A DNA stretch of 11,848 nt from an uncultured Prevotella sp. (GTDB taxonomy: Bacteria; Bacteroidota; Bacteroidia; Bacteroidales; Bacteroidaceae): contig CAKQCV010000073.1 of the NCBI GenBank assembly GCA_934217675.1, positions 1 through 11,848 of the forward strand, read 5' to 3'. The translations under genes were made by a program, and so were the position numbers. The notes under the pieces are model-generated. The model was not told the DNA's origin and made no database searches. It saw only the letters and a list, made by a program, of their open reading frames with translations. Below, in pieces: positions 6,670 through 11,848 of the stretch. How positions within the stretch are numbered: the first letter of the stretch is position 1; each line of letters starts with the position of its first letter.

Positions 6670-6921
6670 TTATTTGCGGGATTTTCCATAGCGACTCATG
6701 AACTTGTCCACACGACCTGCGGAGTCAACGAGCTTGCTCTTACCTGTATAGAATGGGTGAGATGTACTTGAGATTTCGACCTTTACTACTGGGTAAGTTT
6801 CGCCTTCAAATTCTACTGTATCTGTTGTCTTGCATGTAGAACGTGTAAGGAACATATCACCGTTGGACATATCCTTGAATACGACGGGGCGATAGTTTTC
6901 TGGATGGATACCTTTTTTCAT
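6670..6921 (-). CDS. rpmE2: 50S ribosomal protein L31, type B
   Basis: An 83-residue basic protein with the type B L31 pattern: [17 protein letters not shown] at the start, [10 protein letters not shown] (52-61) and a [11 protein letters not shown] end (69-79). It binds the large ribosomal subunit at the intersubunit bridge. Type A L31 holds zinc through a CxxC-containing cluster. Here only one Cys (residue 30) is present, so this is the zinc-free type. Many bacteria with both types induce type B in zinc shortage, but type B is often the only L31 in Bacteroidales. It is transcribed alone, with its own near-consensus promoter and terminator. Confidence 0.97.
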   Translation of the reverse strand: MKKGIHPENYRPVVFKDMSNGDMFLTRSTCKTTDTVEFEGETYPVVKVEISSTSHPFYTGKSKLVDSAGRVDKFMSRYGKSRK

Positions 6922-6958
6922 TTTAATCTAAATTATTTTATTATTTGTTTATAAAATT

Positions 6959-6975
6959 ATGCTGCGTTTCAGCAT
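6959..6975 (-). promoter_or_regulatory. 5'-terminal leader hairpin of the rpmE2 mRNA
   Basis: On the minus strand, ATGCTG-AAACG-CAGCAT forms a 6-bp stem with a 5-nt loop. It starts about two bases after the expected transcription start (near 6977) and lies about 38 nt before the start codon. It could protect the 5' end or serve as a ribosomal-protein autoregulatory leader, as known for L31 genes in several other phyla. Confidence 0.4.
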
Positions 6976-6982
6976 TTGGTTG

Positions 6983-7014
6983 CAAAGGTAATGATTTTTT
7001 TTAGAATAGACAAG
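6983..7014 (-). promoter_or_regulatory. rpmE2 promoter
   Basis: TACCTTTG (6983-6990, minus strand) matches TAnnTTTG perfectly, and CTTG (7011-7014) lies exactly 20 nt upstream as the -33 element. The predicted start is near 6977, giving a leader of about 55 nt. This is the best promoter in the window. Confidence 0.8.
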
Positions 7015-7082
7015 TGATTGGGGATTTTTTTGTTTTTTGTGTGGAGGGAAGAGGGAATATTTGTCCTAAAAGCTATTATCTC

Positions 7083-7235
7083 TTACTTCTTCCAATTCTG
7101 CTGTTGCCAGTAAGCTATCCTTGATCTACTCATCTCTTCTCATATTCCGTCATCCTTCAAGAAATCTATTTTCTGTCGTTCTATTAGTAATCTCAAGAAC
7201 ATGTCAGCTTGGTGTATCAAAATTATTGCGATAAT
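7083..7235 (-). pseudogene. Relic of a four-helix-bundle-suffix domain protein (C-terminal end only)
   Basis: One minus-strand frame from 7235 to a TAA at 7083 reads IIAIILIHQADMFLRLLIER, then QKIDFLKDDGI, a TGA (7140-7142), then EEMSRSRIAYWQQQNWKK. This closely follows the C-terminal end I recall for Bacteroidales four-helix-bundle-suffix proteins, whose usual form is AIVLIHQADxLLRxLxExxxxDFxxxGGIREEMxRAR. In the family an Arg follows GGI, so the stop is best explained as CGA or AGA turned into TGA. The frame meets another TGA just upstream of 7235, and nothing from the N-terminal 150 or so residues is present before the next gene's terminator at 7289. The gene is therefore truncated and dead. 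The match is from memory. Confidence 0.65.
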
Positions 7236-7288
7236 TCATTGTTGATTTCCATAGAATGTATTTTGTGTGTAGATTTAAGTAGATAGAA

Positions 7289-7321
7289 AAATCCCATCAT
7301 CGTATTGGGATGATGGGATTT
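7289..7321 (-). terminator. Terminator of the TonB receptor-lipoprotein operon
   Basis: AAATCCCATCATC (7289-7301) pairs with GATGATGGGATTT (7309-7321): 13 bp around a 7-nt loop, followed on the minus strand by a T-rich tail (TTTTTCTATC). It lies 16 bp past the stop of the OB-fold lipoprotein gene. Confidence 0.85.
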
Positions 7322-7336
7322 AATTAATAGATATGA

Positions 7337-8758
7337 TTATTTGATAATTACAGTGTCACCAAATGTTAAGGTGTAGTCGTCAATCAAAACATCTCCACCA
7401 GGATTCTTTACATTCATTACAAGAACACTATAAGTACCTTCTGTTTCAATTTTGAATGTATATGTAACTTTTACCCATTCTGTATTTGTTATATTATTCA
7501 CAAAATCTCCATATTTATAATCGCTTCCTGAAGGATTTGCCCCATCCTTTACCGGTACATACCCAGCACGAACAGAAGCACCTTTTGTCGTCGCAGCCTT
7601 GGCGTAGAAAGTAACAGTATACTCACCTGTCTTTAATGTCATTTCTCTATATCCAAGACGCTTATTCTGTGTAGCACCTGCAACCTTAACTGAATATTTT
7701 CCACTGTGAGCATCCGTACTCTGACTGAGTGTAGCATTACATGCAGAAGAAGTTGTTTTCCAATTGTTCGGCTGTCCATTTGTCCAGTTTTCGAAGTCAC
7801 CATTAGACAATGATGCATCACCTGTTGTACCTTCGCCACTACCAGAACCACTTCCCCCACCATTGCTCTTCAAAGAAACAAGGTAAGCTTTTCCTGTTGC
7901 TGTTTCTGGAGTATTACCCTTATAGTTAACCACTTTTCCGCAAACAACGACATCGTCGCCTTCATTAATATCTGTACCAGAAGTGTATTTTGCATTGTTC
8001 AGATACAATGCGCGATATACACAGAACTGATTGTCTGCCTTACCGTCATCAGAGATATAGAATGTTGCTGTTCCAAAACTTGTAGCTCCATATTTCTGTG
8101 TTACAGAAACAACTTTACCTTTAATATATACATCCTTGTCTGACTCCACATCAGCTGCCAAAGAAGAAGCATACTGATTGGCTGCTACACTATTGAAAGG
8201 ATTAGCCTGTGTACCGTCACCTATTGCAACACCAGCAGAAGGTTGGTCTGTTCCAGCACCATTTCCATTTATAGACACTACATAGTTTCCTGTAGTAAAC
8301 TCCTTAGTACCATTGTAAGTAACAAGCTTACCGCAGATAACCACCTCATCGCCAGCTTTAAGGGCATCCTCACCTGAGAATTTTGTTCTATTTGGTCCTG
8401 CATAGCCATTGAACACATAGAACTGATTGGTTTCTGTACCATCGTCAGAGATATAATACTTCAAACTTCCATAGTTTGCATCATAACTGCCAGACACTAC
8501 AGAAACGACCTTACCTTTTACATATACATCCGTATTCTCGTCGCCACCATTCTCTATATACTTCAATGCGCCAGCAACATTAAACGGATCAGTCTTTATA
8601 CCTGTTCCAGCAGGCTCTGCAGCCGGAGTATCCGGTGTATCATCACCGCCTTCTCCCGGAATCTCATAAGGTGCCGGAACATCCTCGCAACTTGTTAGCG
8701 AGGTGAATGAGAATGTGAGGGCAGCCACTGCCATCACTGAATATAATATCTTTTTCAT
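7337..8758 (-). CDS. Lipoprotein with two OB-fold-like repeats and a C-terminal jelly-roll-like domain
   Basis: A 473-residue surface-type lipoprotein. Lipobox LTSC gives lipidated Cys24, followed by EDVPAPYE and an acidic Pro/Thr linker. Two homologous domains follow, about residues 57-166 and 186-298, offset by 132 residues. Shared elements are DVY(V/I)KGKVVSV (77-87, 209-219), YISDDG (102-107, 234-239), NQF (111-113, 243-245) and GD(E/D)VV(I/V)CGK (136-144, 267-275). The pattern is that of OB-fold domains (DUF6359-like), found in Bacteroidetes secreted proteins and sometimes with nucleases. A Gly/Ser linker (299-310) leads to a beta-rich domain (314-473, SNGDFENWTNGQPNNW at 318-333) that resembles carbohydrate-binding jelly rolls. 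There is no enzyme motif. It lies 36 bp after the DUF5689 gene and ends the operon. Ligand binding is inferred; nucleic acid or glycan are both possible. Confidence 0.85.
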   Translation of the reverse strand: MKKILYSVMAVAALTFSFTSLTSCEDVPAPYEIPGEGGDDTPDTPAAEPAGTGIKTDPFNVAGALKYIENGGDENTDVYVKGKVVSVVSGSYDANYGSLKYYISDDGTETNQFYVFNGYAGPNRTKFSGEDALKAGDEVVICGKLVTYNGTKEFTTGNYVVSINGNGAGTDQPSAGVAIGDGTQANPFNSVAANQYASSLAADVESDKDVYIKGKVVSVTQKYGATSFGTATFYISDDGKADNQFCVYRALYLNNAKYTSGTDINEGDDVVVCGKVVNYKGNTPETATGKAYLVSLKSNGGGSGSGSGEGTTGDASLSNGDFENWTNGQPNNWKTTSSACNATLSQSTDAHSGKYSVKVAGATQNKRLGYREMTLKTGEYTVTFYAKAATTKGASVRAGYVPVKDGANPSGSDYKYGDFVNNITNTEWVKVTYTFKIETEGTYSVLVMNVKNPGGDVLIDDYTLTFGDTVIIK

Positions 8759-8794
8759 AAATTATTCTTTTACATTTAAATTGTTACTCTGTTA

Positions 8795-9724
8795 TTACTT
8801 AATTTTGTCTTCGCCAGTCATGATATCAATATCACTCTCGCTGCGGAGAAGAATCTGCCAAGTATAGCCGTACTTTGAAGGATTAGTGGCATAAACTGTG
8901 AAAATGCCAGTAAGATTTACTTTTCCTGTTGGCATTGCCTTTGCAGCAAAATCAGCGTATGAGCTGCTGCGAACTACCATCAGCGACTGTGCCTTACCAT
9001 TGATTTTCACTGTGCGGCTCACTCCGTTTCCAGCATCCTTATCTGCTTCTGGAGCCCATGCAAGCTTGCCGTCAGCCTTGTCCATCTCAACATTCTTCAG
9101 AGTCATCAGTTTGCCACGGTGCGACTTGATATAAGCCTCATCCTTCAGCTTTGTAACATCAAACTCCTCTGGCTCAACCTTCGAAGCATCGGCAGTGCCA
9201 AGAATTTTGAAGTGCTCGTTCCAAGTATTGAAACTCATGCGGCTTGGGAATGTCCTGCCGCTGGTGTTTGTATAAGGAGTTCCAATCTGAACATTGTTTC
9301 CGTAGATACCGATATAGAGACCTTTCAGATTAACGAGAATCTCCTGTCCTACAGGAAGCACACCAAAGAGACCGCCCTTCTGTATACAGATAAGGATACC
9401 CTCACCGCTCTCGTCCTCCACAGCTACTTCATTGTAGATATTACTTGCTATATCGTTGCCAGTTACTCGCACTTTCAGCTGCCAGTCTTCGGTAATACGG
9501 ATAGTATCGTTGGCAACCGACGAAGCCAGTTTATCCACCGTCTTGGCTTTCAAGTCTTTAATAGATATAATTTTGCTGGCATCCTCCACGATATTGTTGT
9601 TACCGTAAGGTGCAACGGTAGAACCTTCAGTTGGGTCACTCCAGTCGTCATCCATACAAGATGTGGCAACGCCACTGAGCAGCATAGCCGCAATAATGAA
9701 CTTTATATATTTTGTCATTTTCAT
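8795..9724 (-). CDS. DUF5689 domain lipoprotein
   Basis: A 309-residue lipoprotein. Signal residues 1-22 end ATS and Cys23 is lipidated. CMDDDW follows, an acidic stretch like the Bacteroidetes lipoprotein export signal, so surface display is likely. The body fits DUF5689: IISIKDLKAK, a TIRITEDWQLKVRVTGND strand segment, IYNEVAVEDESGEGILICI, GQEILVNLKGLYIG and YGNNVQIG, resembling an OB-type barrel. A second beta-rich part (about 190-309) ends LLRSESDIDIM. The function of the family is not established. It starts 15 bp after the TonB-receptor stop and precedes the OB-fold lipoprotein, so all three are probably co-transcribed. The position suggests a receptor partner on the cell surface, which is inference. 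An alternative start is the ATG two codons downstream. Confidence 0.85.
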   Translation of the reverse strand: MKMTKYIKFIIAAMLLSGVATSCMDDDWSDPTEGSTVAPYGNNNIVEDASKIISIKDLKAKTVDKLASSVANDTIRITEDWQLKVRVTGNDIASNIYNEVAVEDESGEGILICIQKGGLFGVLPVGQEILVNLKGLYIGIYGNNVQIGTPYTNTSGRTFPSRMSFNTWNEHFKILGTADASKVEPEEFDVTKLKDEAYIKSHRGKLMTLKNVEMDKADGKLAWAPEADKDAGNGVSRTVKINGKAQSLMVVRSSSYADFAAKAMPTGKVNLTGIFTVYATNPSKYGYTWQILLRSESDIDIMTGEDKIK

Positions 9725-9739
9725 TTCTGTGAGAGTTTT

Positions 9740-11848
9740 TTAGAATTTGTATGCGATGTTCAACATTCCGTTAGTGCCGTAAGCATAGAACTTCATAGGG
9801 TTCTTCGAGAATTTGTAGGCACGTGTTGTTGCTGTGCCGTCAGACTTCGGAGTGCTGTAGTCGCTTCGGCTCTGTTCATATCCGCCAGTCACGATATTTG
9901 TGTTGTTTAGGATATTTGTCACCGAAAGATTGATAGACAGCGATCCATGCTTCAGATATATGCTTCTGCCAATAGAGCCATCAATCATAAATCCGCCGTG
10001 CCCCTTAGCCTGAGCAAGGTTGCTGCGTATAGGTTCATTGTTGAGGATATCGCCACGCACTTTGCAAGATGTCTGATAACGGTAGTTTGGTGAATAAGAG
10101 AGATAAATGCGGTCGTAATAGTTAGCATTGAGGTCAACAAACCATCCACCGCTGTGATAGCTCAGTCCGAGACTTGCTGCCGTGAGCGGAGTTCCACTCT
10201 CTCGCATACCTTTATTATATATATGGTCTTCAACGAGTCCCTCTGCCACGTCACCGTAAACGGTAGCGTCCTGCGACTTCATATACTCCAGTTTTCCGTC
10301 GTTCATAATCTTGGCATCGCTAATCTGTCCGATAAGCTTGATGTCGAACGCACTTGTCACCTTGAATTTCAGTCCGGCCTCAACACCATAGTAGCTTTTG
10401 TTCATGTCAGAGATAGACACATAGGTGAACGAGTTAATGTCATCCATATAAAAGTTCTGCCAGTCGGTAGCATTTGTCACTCGGCTGTAGTAAGCATTGA
10501 TATTAGCGTGCAGCCAAGAGTTCTGCAACTGGTATCCGACCTCAGCGTTAAACACACGTTCGTTCTTCAGATTGCGCACAAAGTCGTTGTTGATTTCCGG
10601 TGCAATGAAAGCCGCTTTAGCCTGTGGTGCTTTGTGTTCATAGCCAAGTCCAAGAGTGAATGTGTTTCCTCTGCCCAGATTCAAGTTTGCCCCAAATTTG
10701 AATCCGCCGTCAATAAACTGCGCCGTATGACTTTTGCCGTAAGAGTTATTCTTTGCAAGACCGTTACGCATCTTTCCGTCGCGCTGCATTGAAGTGTAGC
10801 CTAATTTAGCAGCTACCATATAATGAAGGATTCCAAAGTTTTCGGCATAGCTTGTCCACAGTTTGCCGTTGTTCACGAGCAAGTTATAGTTGTATCCAAA
10901 CTTGTCGTCCTTTTTAACTATACCGTTTGGATTATTAAGATCATACTGTACTTCGTCAGCATCCGGAGCATAAGTGCCTATAGCATAAGTGTTCACGTTA
11001 TGCATCTGTGTAGCTCCGAGCAAATCCTCCATTGTCTGATAGTGCATACCCTTGTTCGTTGCACCGATAATGCCAATGTTCCATGTCTTGTCCTTGTCAA
11101 TCTGCTTGTTGAAAGTAGAAGCGAGTGCAATATTCAGGGCATTGTTGTGTTTTGCCTGTATGTAATACATTGCATCTTGTCCTTGAGCGGCAGCCTGCTT
11201 GTTGCAGTAGTATAGTCGATCCCAGTCAATCTGCCTGTTTGCCTTCGAACCAGCCCAGTAATCGTAAGCCTCGTGCCAACCAGCGAGAGCTGATGAGTTG
11301 CGATAAGATGTATTGCTCTCATCCCATATATCATAATAGCTGCTTGGCATGTTTTTCCAATAATTAGGATGAGGGTTGTCGGCATTGTTATAGTTCAACT
11401 TAGTACTTTTATACATGCTATATCTGCCAAGCAGCGAAGTTGTCAGTTTGTCGTTGTCTGATATTTTCCAGTCCCACGTAAGAAGAGCAGTCGGTGCAAA
11501 ATCGTTAACTATTCTTGAATTGCGTTTTTTTCCATTTTGATAACCCCAATATGGATTATAATATCTGTCGTTAGCCATCCAGTACATTTCATCAGTACCA
11601 GCACCCTGTGACGCACGCTCCGTAGGATTGCCCCATGTTGTAAGCGATAGCGAGTGTGTGCCGTCTCCGAAAACCTTTTGCACTCCAAGGAAATAAGACA
11701 ACGAATTATAGAATGTACCTTCTACATACCCCTCGTTTGCCCAACGATATGTGATGTTTCCGGAGAAAGCCCATCCACGGTTGCTCAAACCTGTATTAAA
11801 CGTATACATACCACGAAGAGTATAGTTGCGGTTTGCGCCAGTCAGGGT
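9740..11848 (-). CDS. TonB-dependent receptor, C-terminal barrel (partial)
   Basis: The frame is open to the right edge of the window, so about 702 C-terminal residues are visible and the true start, signal peptide and plug domain lie beyond 11848. An internal ATG at 11809 is not the start: the preceding codons read TLTGANRNYTLRG in frame. The visible part is an outer-membrane barrel of alternating aromatic strands (GWAFSGNITYRWANEGYVEG, NINAYYSRVTNATDWQNFY, GWFVDLNANYYDR). It ends with the Bacteroidetes receptor signature INLSVTNILNNTNIVTGGYE, then KNPMKFYAYGTNGMLNIAYKF with terminal Phe. Such receptors import ligands across the outer membrane using TonB-ExbBD energy. The downstream partners are DUF5689 and OB-fold lipoproteins, not SusD, so a standard starch-type glycan system is unlikely. 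The substrate cannot be read from the sequence. Confidence 0.93.
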   Translation of the reverse strand, partial: TLTGANRNYTLRGMYTFNTGLSNRGWAFSGNITYRWANEGYVEGTFYNSLSYFLGVQKVFGDGTHSLSLTTWGNPTERASQGAGTDEMYWMANDRYYNPYWGYQNGKKRNSRIVNDFAPTALLTWDWKISDNDKLTTSLLGRYSMYKSTKLNYNNADNPHPNYWKNMPSSYYDIWDESNTSYRNSSALAGWHEAYDYWAGSKANRQIDWDRLYYCNKQAAAQGQDAMYYIQAKHNNALNIALASTFNKQIDKDKTWNIGIIGATNKGMHYQTMEDLLGATQMHNVNTYAIGTYAPDADEVQYDLNNPNGIVKKDDKFGYNYNLLVNNGKLWTSYAENFGILHYMVAAKLGYTSMQRDGKMRNGLAKNNSYGKSHTAQFIDGGFKFGANLNLGRGNTFTLGLGYEHKAPQAKAAFIAPEINNDFVRNLKNERVFNAEVGYQLQNSWLHANINAYYSRVTNATDWQNFYMDDINSFTYVSISDMNKSYYGVEAGLKFKVTSAFDIKLIGQISDAKIMNDGKLEYMKSQDATVYGDVAEGLVEDHIYNKGMRESGTPLTAASLGLSYHSGGWFVDLNANYYDRIYLSYSPNYRYQTSCKVRGDILNNEPIRSNLAQAKGHGGFMIDGSIGRSIYLKHGSLSINLSVTNILNNTNIVTGGYEQSRSDYSTPKSDGTATTRAYKFSKNPMKFYAYGTNGMLNIAYKF

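Noticed and set aside
7289..7321. Repeat-like hairpin considered as a CRISPR or mobile-element end
   Set aside because: It is single copy, directly follows a stop codon and has a T-tail on the minus strand, so a terminator explains it fully.
9119..9910. Plus-strand frame of 263 codons across the DUF5689 and receptor 3' ends
   Set aside because: It spans the junction of two well-supported minus-strand genes, shows no recognisable domain and has no signal or promoter. Open antisense frames are common opposite beta-barrel genes.
10154..10792. Plus-strand frame of 212 codons inside the TonB receptor
   Set aside because: It is entirely antisense to the receptor barrel, whose strand pattern and C-terminal signature are clear; Val/Ile/His-rich composition is typical of a shadow frame.

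Overview
The window looks like a chromosomal segment of a Bacteroidales bacterium, most likely Prevotella or a close relative. Three things point there. Promoter-like boxes follow the Bacteroidetes TAnnTTTG/-33 pattern rather than sigma70. Lipoproteins are abundant and some carry acidic residues after the lipobox cysteine. The families present (Wzi-type capsule porin, lipocalin-like lipoprotein, DUF5689 lipoprotein, TonB receptor, four-helix-bundle-suffix relic, type B L31) are typical of the order. All family names come from recognition of the sequence, not from a database search.

Layout. Positions 1-302 hold an unassigned open frame at the left edge, a strong hairpin and a short gene-poor spacer. 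Positions 303-2359 (minus) are a two-gene operon: a Wzi-family outer-membrane barrel followed by a lipocalin-like lipoprotein. A divergent promoter region (about 2360-2587) separates it from a plus-strand gene for a secreted protein with a conserved N-terminal domain and a long Arg/Gly/Asn-rich tail. A bidirectional terminator at 3700-3735 ends that gene and the converging gpx-trxB operon (3753-5256, minus), a thioredoxin-linked peroxide-reduction unit. Next on the minus strand are a DNA/RNA non-specific endonuclease lipoprotein (5419-6444) and the type B L31 gene (6670-6921), the latter with a near-consensus promoter, a 5'-terminal leader hairpin and a clear terminator. The spacer 7083-7235 carries the decayed C-terminal end of a four-helix-bundle-suffix protein with an in-frame stop.

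The right third (7337-11848, minus) is one apparent operon: a TonB-dependent receptor (entering from beyond the right edge), a DUF5689 lipoprotein, and a lipoprotein with two tandem OB-fold-like repeats and a jelly-roll-like C-terminal domain. It lacks a SusD protein; the two lipoproteins occupy the place where a surface ligand-binding partner would be expected. With the nearby nuclease lipoprotein, this suggests a surface system for a nucleic-acid-derived or glycan ligand. That function is inference.

All genes except the Arg/Gly/Asn-rich one and the doubtful left-edge frame are on the minus strand. I found no tRNA, rRNA, CRISPR array, complete insertion sequence or phage gene.
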